64,000 nucleotides of DNA, from positions 1 to 64,000 of the IMG/VR virus record IMGVR_UViG_3300027858_000004, one strand, 5' to 3'. This DNA comes from a virus. Numbering within the stretch: the stretch's first letter is position 1; each line of letters starts with the position of its first letter. Positions 31,918 through 39,028 of this stretch are shown here, piece by piece. A program made the position numbers and the translations under genes. The notes under the pieces are model-generated. The model was not told where the DNA came from and searched no databases. It saw only the letters and a program-made list of their open reading frames with translations.

Positions 31918-32451
31918 ATGAGAATATGCAATGTTGAACATTGCAATAAGATACATGAGGCAAAAGGATATTGCAAGAACCACTATAAGAGCTTTCTAAA
32001 GTATGGGAATCCATTGCACATTGAAGAAACGAAAAAGAAAGATGAAGAGAAACGGAAAAAACGAAATTTAGAAAAACAAAATAGAGAAAAGCAATACTCC
32101 ACAGAAGGTACATGCGCTGTAAACGGATGTGATTCTCCTATTAAAGCCAAGAGGCTCTGTGACATGCACTATTCAAGAAAGAGACGCAACGGAACACTAG
32201 AGACAACTAGAAAAGCAATAGTAGTTGAGAGTGGGAAGTGTTTGGTTATTGAGTGCGACAATCCACACAAAAGAAATGGATTGTGTACAACACATTTATC
32301 CTATGAAAGATTATATGGAACTCCATATCTATTTAAAATAATTAAGCAATGTGGTGTTAAAGGCTGTGAAAGGGAGCATTTGGCAAAAGGATTATGCAAC
32401 AAGCACTATCGTGAATGGTCTATAATTAAAGATGAATATGGCTTGGAGTGA
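31918..32451 (+). CDS. protein with four tandem C-C-C-H zinc fingers, 177 aa
   Basis: Four repeats of the pattern C-x4-5-C, seven or eight residues, G-x-C-x2-H-Y/L (starts near residues 4, 65, 103 and 141). Each finger is followed by a basic stretch such as KSFLKYGNP or SRKRRNG. Similar fingers usually occur singly in HNH endonucleases and Gram-positive phage proteins, where they bind DNA. Here four stand alone without a nuclease domain. Weak GGGAGTGG ribosome binding site. Confidence 0.72.
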   Translation: MRICNVEHCNKIHEAKGYCKNHYKSFLKYGNPLHIEETKKKDEEKRKKRNLEKQNREKQYSTEGTCAVNGCDSPIKAKRLCDMHYSRKRRNGTLETTRKAIVVESGKCLVIECDNPHKRNGLCTTHLSYERLYGTPYLFKIIKQCGVKGCEREHLAKGLCNKHYREWSIIKDEYGLE

Positions 32452-32472
32452 ATTAAGAAATCTGAATATTGC

Positions 32473-32502
32473 TATAACAGAAATCAAAAAATGAAGCGGA
32501 GG
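32473..32502 (+). repeat. TATAACAG-type intergenic repeat, copy 4
   Basis: TATAACAGAAATC, A-run, ATGAAGCGGAGG; here the repeat runs into the ribosome binding site of the next gene. Confidence 0.55.
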
Positions 32503-32509
32503 TTTTTCC

Positions 32510-32863
32510 ATGATAGTCATAGAAGGTAAAAATAGGAAATCAATAGTTTTGGAGAATTTAATTCGAAAGAGTTTTATGACAAATAATGTGTTGATTATAG
32601 ATACAGTGGGATTAAAATATCTTTCCGAAAAATCAGATTTCAAACATGTTATTCTTGAAGAATACACAAACCATAACGAGCTAATTAAGGCTTTTGAAAA
32701 AGATTATATTGAATTTTTTAGTGAGTATGATTGGATAGCATTCTATGTGAATTCAGATGTTTCTTCTATAGAGGATTTTAAAGTCCTAGACAGAAAATAC
32801 GTTCAAAACTTCATAGTCACTGTTCAAAGGAACAATGGACTAACGAATACTTACTATATTTGA
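32510..32863 (+). CDS. unknown 117-aa protein
   Basis: GCGGAGG ribosome binding site. Alternating strands and helices (MIVIEGKNRKS start, VLIIDTVG strand) look like a small Rossmann-like or P-loop-like half domain, but no GKS/T motif is present. Function unknown. Confidence 0.74.
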   Translation: MIVIEGKNRKSIVLENLIRKSFMTNNVLIIDTVGLKYLSEKSDFKHVILEEYTNHNELIKAFEKDYIEFFSEYDWIAFYVNSDVSSIEDFKVLDRKYVQNFIVTVQRNNGLTNTYYI

Positions 32864-32893
32864 TATAACAGAAATCAAAATTTAGAGCTGGGG
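32864..32893 (+). repeat. TATAACAG-type intergenic repeat, copy 5
   Basis: TATAACAGAAATC, A-run, TTTAGAGCTGGGG, overlapping the 5' side of the next gene's leader. Confidence 0.58.
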
Positions 32894-32915
32894 ATTTTTG
32901 AAAGGGGCAAATTTA

Positions 32916-33131
32916 ATGGAATATGAGCATAGAGATTACTTTATAAAAATTGACTTTGTGGGAGATTCAATTACACCTGTGTATCGCTTCAGATTATACA
33001 GAGAGAAGAAGTTTTGGTTCCCTAAAGCTCTTTGGGAAGAAACAATTTTCAGAGAAGATATAAAAAATTACAAGATAAGCTGTGATAAAGTTATTGATAA
33101 TTATGAAGAAAACAAAGCCAGATGGAATTAG
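32916..33131 (+). CDS. unknown 71-aa protein
   Basis: ATG 32916 follows GAAAGGGG; the in-frame TTG at 32898 lies before that site. Aromatic, basic beta-rich protein; no family recognised. Confidence 0.7.
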   Translation: MEYEHRDYFIKIDFVGDSITPVYRFRLYREKKFWFPKALWEETIFREDIKNYKISCDKVIDNYEENKARWN

Positions 33132-33169
33132 TAAATCATTGATTTTATTAGGAAAAAGGAGGTAATTAT

Positions 33170-33418
33170 ATGTATACGCTAAAAAGTCTTGAAGAAATCG
33201 AAAAAGCAATAGACATGATGTTTCAAGAAACTGATGCTTCGCAAAGAACTAAAAGCCGACACTTACTTAAAAATCAGTTCCGCATGGCTCTAGATAAGAT
33301 AGGTGGATTAGAACGTACAAACAAAAGGTTGAAAAGTGAATTAGAACAGTTTCCAGAGTATAGGGAACAACAGCTTTTAAATTCCATTACTTCTTATTTA
33401 AGTATTTTGAGCAAATGA
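33170..33418 (+). CDS. unknown 82-aa helical protein
   Basis: AAAGGAGG ribosome binding site behind an AT-rich linker. Charged, helical, perhaps dimeric (LERTNKRLKSELEQF). No family recognised. Confidence 0.74.
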   Translation: MYTLKSLEEIEKAIDMMFQETDASQRTKSRHLLKNQFRMALDKIGGLERTNKRLKSELEQFPEYREQQLLNSITSYLSILSK

Positions 33419-33481
33419 ACATTTCGAAACAAACTAAGAATTAATAAAACTAACATTTTATAATGAAAAGAGGAAAAGAAA

Positions 33482-33691
33482 ATGGATAAATTGTATTCAC
33501 ACTGTAAATTTTGCAAGAAGAAATTCAAGGGTAAGGATGAAGTTGTAAGCTCCATTGCAGGTGGAGGTCGTGTCTATCTTCATAATGATTGCCATTTTGA
33601 CTACTTATTAAACACCTCAGATATGCCGAGTTATTTCGACAGCTATGAAGATATGATAGCCGAGTTAACGGAAGATGGAATATTAGATTAG
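33482..33691 (+). CDS. 69-aa zinc-finger protein
   Basis: AAGAGG ribosome binding site. CKFCKKKF at residues 8-15 and HNDCH near 34-38 give a CxxC...HxxC zinc site, followed by an acidic tail. The same CxxC...HxxC layout occurs in the gene at 56148. Confidence 0.72.
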   Translation: MDKLYSHCKFCKKKFKGKDEVVSSIAGGGRVYLHNDCHFDYLLNTSDMPSYFDSYEDMIAELTEDGILD

Positions 33692-33701
33692 GAGGGATAG
33701 A

Positions 33702-33884
33702 ATGAAAAACATAGGAATTAAAGTCAATGGAGCTTTCTTTAAACTGGATAGAGGCACTCTTACATGGGATGAACTCATTAACATGATTGAAGCAAATGGG
33801 ATTCATTATACTGGTCAGTCAGTTTGGATTGATGACGAAGGAAATATTGTAGACGGAATTTTTGATAAGAATAATAACAAATGA
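33702..33884 (+). CDS. unknown 60-aa protein
   Basis: GGAGGGA ribosome binding site, 10 bases after the upstream stop, so co-transcribed. Small alpha/beta protein, no family recognised. Confidence 0.7.
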   Translation: MKNIGIKVNGAFFKLDRGTLTWDELINMIEANGIHYTGQSVWIDDEGNIVDGIFDKNNNK

Positions 33885-33924
33885 AATGTTCCTTTTATTA
33901 AAAGATAAGAATGGAGGTTATGAG

Positions 33925-34128
33925 ATGTCAGAAGAGAACTTTGAACCGTACACATTTCATGATAAAGTTTTAAGTGATTTGGAAGAAAAACTGAATCACT
34001 ACAAGAAATTAGCAAAATACACTAAGAAGACGGTTAAACTAAATCAACATAAATTTAATATTAAGTTCATGGAAGGGGTTATCTTAGAATACCATAATGA
34101 GCTAATTGAAGAGTATGAATTACAATAA
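33925..34128 (+). CDS. unknown 67-aa protein
   Basis: ATG 33925, 8 bases after ATGGAGG; longer in-frame starts lie upstream of that site. Charged helical protein; no family recognised. Confidence 0.7.
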   Translation: MSEENFEPYTFHDKVLSDLEEKLNHYKKLAKYTKKTVKLNQHKFNIKFMEGVILEYHNELIEEYELQ

Positions 34129-34167
34129 AAAATCTGATTTATTGGATAAAGAAAGGTGGTTAGTGAA

Positions 34168-34734
34168 TTGTCAGAGTTTATCTATAATACTTTAATGATA
34201 GTGGTAATAGCATTTCCGTCACTGTGGTTATATTGGGAAATATATAAGGACACCTTAATAACTGATTATAGTAAATCAGAAATAGCTGGGGTATTATTGG
34301 CTTCATCAATACCAATAGCTAATTGGATTTTTATGATAATGTATGTTTATCAGCTAGACAATAATGAAGATTCGATTAAGAATTACGTGAAGAATCTAAA
34401 TGAAGTCAGAAACTGTAGAAAGTGCGACATTAGTAGTAGAGTCTATCAAATGAAGAATAATATCAATAGTGATTTAGAATGTCCACATTGTAATGTTAAA
34501 AACAGTAGCGGAGTTTTCCCTGATGGAGAGTATCCGTTCGCACCAAAATTAAATAGATTCAAAGCACTTAAACTTATAAAAAATGAACATAAGATGAAGA
34601 ATGTTGAAAAGAATTTCAAAGAATTAAAGAAGTATGACAATGAATTGGTAGCCTATGAAACGCTACAACTGAAAAAATTACAGGAGTTTGAACAAAAGGC
34701 TAATGAAATCAAAGCTGAATTAAAAATTATATAA
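34168..34734 (+). CDS. membrane protein with zinc ribbon and coiled coil, 188 aa
   Basis: TTG 34168 lies 9 bases after AAAGGTGG (GTG 34156 overlaps it). Two transmembrane helices (about residues 5-25 and 38-60), then a zinc ribbon with CRKC near 83-86 and CPHC near 107-110, then a Lys-rich coiled coil to the C-terminus. With both ends probably cytoplasmic, the zinc and coiled-coil part would face the cytoplasm. Function unknown. Confidence 0.76.
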   Translation: MSEFIYNTLMIVVIAFPSLWLYWEIYKDTLITDYSKSEIAGVLLASSIPIANWIFMIMYVYQLDNNEDSIKNYVKNLNEVRNCRKCDISSRVYQMKNNINSDLECPHCNVKNSSGVFPDGEYPFAPKLNRFKALKLIKNEHKMKNVEKNFKELKKYDNELVAYETLQLKKLQEFEQKANEIKAELKII

Positions 34735-34767
34735 AAGAATCGATTTATTTGGAAAAGGGGAATGACT

Positions 34768-34872
34768 ATGAAATTGTTAATTAAATATGCACTCAATAAA
34801 TTGTTAGACAATGATAAGTTAACAGGTAAGGAACGTGGAGTAATTCATAATATCATTAAGGTGAAACTATGA
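34768..34872 (+). CDS. 34-aa basic peptide
   Basis: AAAAGGGG ribosome binding site, ATG, a Lys/Leu-rich helical peptide. Its TGA overlaps the ATG of the next gene (ATGA), suggesting translational coupling. Confidence 0.6.
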   Translation: MKLLIKYALNKLLDNDKLTGKERGVIHNIIKVKL

Positions 34873-35084
34873 AATTTAAAGAGAGAAAAGTTGTTTATAA
34901 AGATTTTCAACATAGACAGTATCTTATTGAAAACGTCCCTTATCAAGTCAGCGAAGGTATAGATGAACCAATTGATGAGGATTTAATAATCAGTGGTGCA
35001 GTCATGTTACGGTTATTAAAGATACTCGAATATATGGAGCAAAGTAAACTATTATTTTTCGAGTATGATACCGATTTAGTCTAA
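34869..35084 (+). CDS. unknown 71-aa protein
   Basis: Starts inside the stop of the 34-aa gene (ATGA overlap). Acidic C-terminal half; no family recognised. Confidence 0.7.
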   Translation: MKFKERKVVYKDFQHRQYLIENVPYQVSEGIDEPIDEDLIISGAVMLRLLKILEYMEQSKLLFFEYDTDLV

Positions 35085-35125
35085 TGTCACTGTTCTACTA
35101 ATAAATGAAGTGAGGAGAATGAATA

Positions 35126-35320
35126 GTGAAAGCCACAGGTAAATTTAAAATTATTATGGCTAATATGGAAAGGGAACAATTGCTCAACTTTATTTGGGTG
35201 TATGATAATTATGTAGACCTTGTTCTGCATGAAATGAAGAGCGAGGAAGATTGGGATGTTTCCCCTTTGAATATTGAAGATTTTTATCATGAAGTCTACA
35301 AGAAAGATTTTAAAGTTTAG
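35126..35320 (+). CDS. unknown 64-aa protein
   Basis: GTG start 7 bases after TGAGGAG. Acidic helical protein; no family recognised. Confidence 0.7.
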   Translation: MKATGKFKIIMANMEREQLLNFIWVYDNYVDLVLHEMKSEEDWDVSPLNIEDFYHEVYKKDFKV

Positions 35321-35373
35321 TTAATAAAACAGTCATTTCATCATTAAACAATTGGAAAAGGAGAAATGTGTAA

Positions 35374-35628
35374 GTGAAAATTATTAAGACAAATTTGTCA
35401 ATTTCTAATGGTAAAATTGTTGACCATCAATCATATGTAGAAGAAGAAAAAGATTGGAATTCATTTATTGAAAAAGTTGAATCTGGATTTTTATTTTCAA
35501 AGAGTTATAAGGTTAAAGTTGAAAATATTGTCCATGATGATTTTCATTTGTCATGTGATGTGTTTAATTCAATTGGTGCATTCACTAAACATCTAGCATA
35601 TATTGATGGTCGTGTAATTGTTATCTAA
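35374..35628 (+). CDS. unknown 84-aa protein
   Basis: GTG start after AAAAGGAG. Beta-rich with one helix, several His; no family recognised. Flanked on both sides by recurrent AT-rich linkers. Confidence 0.72.
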   Translation: MKIIKTNLSISNGKIVDHQSYVEEEKDWNSFIEKVESGFLFSKSYKVKVENIVHDDFHLSCDVFNSIGAFTKHLAYIDGRVIVI

Positions 35629-35666
35629 TAAAACAAATATTTTATAATGAAAAAGGAGAGAGCGAC

Positions 35667-35894
35667 ATGCCTAAATTTAAGCTGCATGAGAAGTTGAATA
35701 TTAGAACCATGAATGTAACTATCCCAATAATAATAACAAAAAGAATTAAAGTTTCGGATGTAGATAACGAAAACATTTGTTTTTATATGTATCATTTTGA
35801 GGATAGTCGAGACATCAAAGACAAATGGACATGGGATAAAGTACCTGAAGAGAATTTAATCGATATGAAATATGAAGCTTTAAAACACAAATAA
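35667..35894 (+). CDS. unknown 75-aa protein
   Basis: AAGGAGAG ribosome binding site. Basic N-terminal half, acidic C-terminal half; no family recognised. Confidence 0.72.
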   Translation: MPKFKLHEKLNIRTMNVTIPIIITKRIKVSDVDNENICFYMYHFEDSRDIKDKWTWDKVPEENLIDMKYEALKHK

Positions 35895-35913
35895 ACTAAA
35901 AGGAGAGCTTGCA

Positions 35914-36057
35914 ATGTCAATGTTAAAAGCAGAAATTAAACATCTAATTAAAGAGTCCATTTTGGAAAGCTTAACGGTAAAAACAGACACCACTGAAGAT
36001 GGTGAGGTACGAGTTAGCATTTACTATGATGGTGAATATGTTGATGGAGAATTTTAA
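35914..36057 (+). CDS. unknown 47-aa protein
   Basis: AAAGGAGAG ribosome binding site 9 bases before ATG. N-terminal helix and a short acidic C-terminal hairpin; no family recognised. Confidence 0.66.
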   Translation: MSMLKAEIKHLIKESILESLTVKTDTTEDGEVRVSIYYDGEYVDGEF

Positions 36058-36096
36058 TCAGTAAAATGAATATATTATAAAAGGAGAAAGTTACAG

Positions 36097-36357
36097 ATGA
36101 AAAGACTTTTAATTGTATTATTAACAGTAGGATTACTCGTAGGATGCAATCGTGAAACTGGAGAGGAAATTAACGGAGAGATTGTTGACATCGGCAATTT
36201 AGGTAGTGGATATGATTTATTAAGAGATACTAATACAGGATGTATCTATATTAGAGAAGGAAGCTCTCAAGCATATCCGATAACACCTTATTTCGGTGAA
36301 GATGGTAAAGTTGCAGGATGTGGACAAGAGGATTTAGATAAGAGTAAGTATAATTGA
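36097..36357 (+). CDS. 86-aa phage lipoprotein (DUF6440-like)
   Basis: A lipoprotein signal peptide: MKR, hydrophobic stretch, lipobox LLVGC with Cys17, so it is lipid-anchored outside the membrane. The segment GYDLLRDTNTGCIYI with the later PITPYFGEDGK resembles the small DUF6440 family of Firmicute phages and plasmids. AAAAGGAG ribosome binding site. Surface exposure suits a role in superinfection exclusion, unproven. Confidence 0.78.
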   Translation: MKRLLIVLLTVGLLVGCNRETGEEINGEIVDIGNLGSGYDLLRDTNTGCIYIREGSSQAYPITPYFGEDGKVAGCGQEDLDKSKYN

Positions 36358-36358
36358 C

Positions 36359-36387
36359 TTGACATTCATTTAAAAACTAGTTAAACT
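36359..36387 (+). promoter_or_regulatory. degenerate promoter
   Basis: TTGACA, 17 bases, TAAACT, beginning at the third base after the lipoprotein stop codon. The -10 is weak. Upstream of the gene at 36409. Confidence 0.4.
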
Positions 36388-36408
36388 AAAACTTAAGGGG
36401 ACTATAAA

Positions 36409-36603
36409 ATGAAAAATCAAATACACGATAGATATTATGATGCGTTTGGAACTACACCAACAGAAGATGAAATTATGGACATATATAATCAATTGCCACT
36501 GAGAATAAAACTTCTAGCCACAGAGTGGGGATGGGGTGATACAGAGGTTCGTGAAGACGTAGGATTGTGGATTGATAATAACTACGAAAGAAAAGCATTA
36601 TAA
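36409..36603 (+). CDS. unknown 64-aa protein
   Basis: TAAGGGG ribosome binding site. Acidic helical protein with Trp residues in ATEWGWGDTEV; no family recognised. Confidence 0.72.
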   Translation: MKNQIHDRYYDAFGTTPTEDEIMDIYNQLPLRIKLLATEWGWGDTEVREDVGLWIDNNYERKAL

Positions 36604-36617
36604 GGAGGGCTCGTAAA

Positions 36618-36860
36618 ATGAACTACTATAAAATTCATGGAAACAGAGGCTCTTACACTATTTATCACGAACAAAAATACTCAGTTGCAGAGTTGTTAGA
36701 TATATATTTCATATCAGAATTAACATGCAAAGAAGAGCAACCATATGCTGATACTTTTGATATCATAGGTCACATGTGTAGACATTATGGATTTAAGTTA
36801 CCAGTCAAGAATATAAAATATGAATGTGAAATAGATGTAAGCGAAGAAGAATTAGAATAG
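36618..36860 (+). CDS. unknown 80-aa protein
   Basis: AAGGAGGG ribosome binding site, 14 bases from the previous stop. Acidic with His/Cys residues scattered; no family recognised. Confidence 0.73.
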   Translation: MNYYKIHGNRGSYTIYHEQKYSVAELLDIYFISELTCKEEQPYADTFDIIGHMCRHYGFKLPVKNIKYECEIDVSEEELE

Positions 36861-36870
36861 GAGAGATAAA

Positions 36871-37107
36871 ATGGCAAAAATTTATAAGGTGTCTTTATAC
36901 CTTACCGATTATAATGATGAATACCATGACAAAGAACATATGGAAGTTTATCTAAATGAGCACATAAAAAAACTTTGGGTTGGAGTAAGCTGCTTAGAGG
37001 CGCAAGAGTCAATTGAATTTGAGTTCGATGATGAGCTTACAATTAACAAAGTGAGTGCAACAAAAGAAGACTATGAAGTGTTTTTCAAAAAAGGAGAAAC
37101 AGAATGA
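36871..37107 (+). CDS. unknown 78-aa acidic protein
   Basis: TAGGAGAG ribosome binding site. Its stop overlaps the next start (ATGA at 37104), so the two are translationally coupled. No family recognised. Confidence 0.73.
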   Translation: MAKIYKVSLYLTDYNDEYHDKEHMEVYLNEHIKKLWVGVSCLEAQESIEFEFDDELTINKVSATKEDYEVFFKKGETE

Positions 37108-37388
37108 ATAAAACAGAATTAATAGAAGAATTGAGAATGTCATTGCCTAGTAGAAGAATGTTAGAGGTTGTTAATATTGGAGCAGTCAAAGTTGGTGATG
37201 AGCTGATTATACTAAAGCAAAGACCAAATTACGATGTGATTGAAGAAAATATGATTGCGTACAATGAACGTCATAATGTGTATCATAATTATAAAGAATT
37301 GTTAGCCAAGAACGTTATTTTTAACACTGGTCTGTTCGGATTCAAGGGAAGAGAAGCAATTAAAAACTACTTAACGAAAGGAGAGTAA
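37104..37388 (+). CDS. unknown 94-aa protein
   Basis: ATGA overlap with the upstream gene; AAAGGAG lies inside that gene. Alpha/beta, basic; no family recognised. Confidence 0.74.
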   Translation: MNKTELIEELRMSLPSRRMLEVVNIGAVKVGDELIILKQRPNYDVIEENMIAYNERHNVYHNYKELLAKNVIFNTGLFGFKGREAIKNYLTKGE

Positions 37389-37393
37389 AACCA

Positions 37394-37600
37394 ATGCGCT
37401 GGAGGTCAAAGTGGGATTACATTGCTATCGGTGACACTAGATTAATATCTAAATTTTTAATACTCCCAAAGCGTATTAGTCGTGAATGGAGATGGTTAGA
37501 GAAAGTAACGTACAGACAAGAGTGTGTAGACGAACTGAATTACGGCAGTATGGATTATGGGCATCATAAAGAATGGCGAGATAAAGAATGGGTAAAATGA
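37394..37600 (+). CDS. unknown 68-aa Trp-rich basic protein
   Basis: AAGGAGAG ribosome binding site 5 bases after the upstream gene's reading frame ends. Unusually many Trp and Arg residues (RWRSKW, REWRWLE); may bind nucleic acid or membrane. Confidence 0.7.
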   Translation: MRWRSKWDYIAIGDTRLISKFLILPKRISREWRWLEKVTYRQECVDELNYGSMDYGHHKEWRDKEWVK

Positions 37601-37601
37601 G

Positions 37602-37796
37602 GTGAAATCATGGGAAAAGGAAAAAGTCTTCAAATATATCGAAAAATTCAGTAAGTCTAATAAACCTGTCAAGGCTACTCGATTAAGAAATAAAGACAGC
37701 AAAGATGAAGAAATGCTGGATTCTAAAGCATTAGGTATTGGATTGTATGTTTTATCATTTCTGTGTTTAATATTGGTGATAGTAATTTGTTTATAA
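37602..37796 (+). CDS. 64-aa C-terminally anchored membrane protein
   Basis: GTG 37602 almost abuts the upstream stop and has a poor ribosome binding site, so coupling is likely. Lys-rich cytoplasmic part (residues 1-40) and a C-terminal hydrophobic helix (about 44-63): a tail-anchored protein. An overlapping ATG at 37610 gives only a 14-codon ORF. Confidence 0.62.
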   Translation: MKSWEKEKVFKYIEKFSKSNKPVKATRLRNKDSKDEEMLDSKALGIGLYVLSFLCLILVIVICL

Positions 37797-37830
37797 TATG
37801 AATCTATTATTCGATAAAGGAGAGTTGATT

Positions 37831-38181
37831 ATGGGAGATGCAATTTCTAGCTTGACAGTTGTTCATGTTAATTCATATGAAGCAACTATTAAGAATAAAG
37901 ACATATTCGAATTTTATGTGGGTGAAGATGAGGTGTCCATTTCATTTAATTGTGACTATCAATATGAGGAAGTTGGTTATCCAAGATGGAAATCCATAGA
38001 ACCTCTAGATAAGGATGAAATTACTTGTATACAATTAAATTACAAAGATGGAAACACAAAAAATATCATTGTTCCATTCAAAGATGTATCGACTAGTGGC
38101 TCCTATTGTGCCAACATAAAGAGCAAATATCATGAGCATCATAGTTATTGTGAAATAATTTGGAAGAAGAAAACAGAATAA
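37831..38181 (+). CDS. unknown 116-aa protein
   Basis: ATG 37831 after AAAGGAGAG; the ATG at 37798 is upstream of that site. Beta-rich acidic protein; no family recognised. Confidence 0.74.
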   Translation: MGDAISSLTVVHVNSYEATIKNKDIFEFYVGEDEVSISFNCDYQYEEVGYPRWKSIEPLDKDEITCIQLNYKDGNTKNIIVPFKDVSTSGSYCANIKSKYHEHHSYCEIIWKKKTE

Positions 38182-38225
38182 AAGTCACGATTTATCGTAA
38201 TTAAATTTGAAATGGAGGTTTTAAA

Positions 38226-38420
38226 ATGAAATTATTCATGTGTGAAGCGGTTGCAATTGATTATGAACCAAGAAGCTTAATCGTAGCTGAAAGCGAGAAA
38301 GATGCTGCTAAGAAATTTGAGGAGTCTTTAGATGATAGTGGAGATTGGTACTCAAGCACTTCTGCTTATGAAATTAAAGAATTAGACGGTTATAGAATTA
38401 TTTTAGAACAGATAAAATAA
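38226..38420 (+). CDS. unknown 64-aa protein
   Basis: ATGGAGG ribosome binding site. Strand, then the helix SEKDAAKKFEESL, then strands: the same layout as the DpnD/PcfM-like protein at 13329. Function unknown. Confidence 0.72.
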   Translation: MKLFMCEAVAIDYEPRSLIVAESEKDAAKKFEESLDDSGDWYSSTSAYEIKELDGYRIILEQIK

Positions 38421-38442
38421 AGAAATTATTATAAACTAGATA

Positions 38443-38471
38443 TTGACAATATAATAAAAGTGTGTTATTAT
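38443..38471 (+). promoter_or_regulatory. repeated SPbeta-type promoter, copy 24 (TATTAT)
   Basis: TTGACA, 17 bases, TATTAT with GTGTGT before the -10. Drives 38518-38917. Confidence 0.75.
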
Positions 38472-38517
38472 TAATTTATCAACAAGAGAGAACAAAGAAA
38501 ACAAAGGAGGAAGAAAA

Positions 38518-38715
38518 ATGATATTTAGTAAAAACGATATAGATATTATATCAGGTAAGGAAGTAGTTGGAACAAATGTAATTATAGAAAGAGTAACAGA
38601 CGAAATTAAGAATAGATTATCTTTTACTCCAGACTATAGCGGTGGAGAATACATTAGAAAAGAAGAAGCTGAAATACTTGTGCTTGAACTATATAACATT
38701 TTAAAAAACATGTAA
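38518..38715 (+). CDS. unknown 65-aa protein
   Basis: AAAGGAGG ribosome binding site. Helical C-terminal half; no family recognised. Confidence 0.72.
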   Translation: MIFSKNDIDIISGKEVVGTNVIIERVTDEIKNRLSFTPDYSGGEYIRKEEAEILVLELYNILKNM

Positions 38716-38749
38716 TAGATAGTTGAATAAAATGTAAAAGAGGAGTCAT

Positions 38750-38917
38750 ATGAGCGATTTACAAAATGAAAATGAAATGTTGAAAAAGGCATTGGGATTT
38801 TACGCAGACAGAGAAAACTATAAAATTTGGAGTGACACATCTAACAACTGCCCAACTAATAGTGTTCTGTTCGATGATGGTTTTAGAGCACGAATAGTAT
38901 TAAAGCTAGAAGACTAA
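38750..38917 (+). CDS. unknown 55-aa protein
   Basis: AAGAGGAG ribosome binding site. N-terminal helix (NENEMLKKALGFYADRENY) and a short beta end. This Asn/Glu/Leu start recalls small phage coiled-coil proteins; function unknown. Confidence 0.68.
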   Translation: MSDLQNENEMLKKALGFYADRENYKIWSDTSNNCPTNSVLFDDGFRARIVLKLED

Positions 38918-38943
38918 AATCTAAAACTTTTATAAATTAGATA

Positions 38944-38972
38944 TTGACAAACAAGAGTACTTATGTTATACT
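38944..38972 (+). promoter_or_regulatory. repeated SPbeta-type promoter, copy 25 (TATACT type)
   Basis: TTGACA, 17 bases, TATACT with TATGT before the -10. Drives the 689-aa gene at 39029. Confidence 0.78.
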
Positions 38973-39028
38973 TAATTAGAAGTTAAGAGTTAACAAAACA
39001 AAAAATGAAAAATAGGAGTGTTGAGAAG

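Noticed and set aside
28602-32893. TATAACAG repeats as a CRISPR array
   Set aside because: Only a few copies, hundreds to thousands of bases apart, diverged, and with no cas genes.
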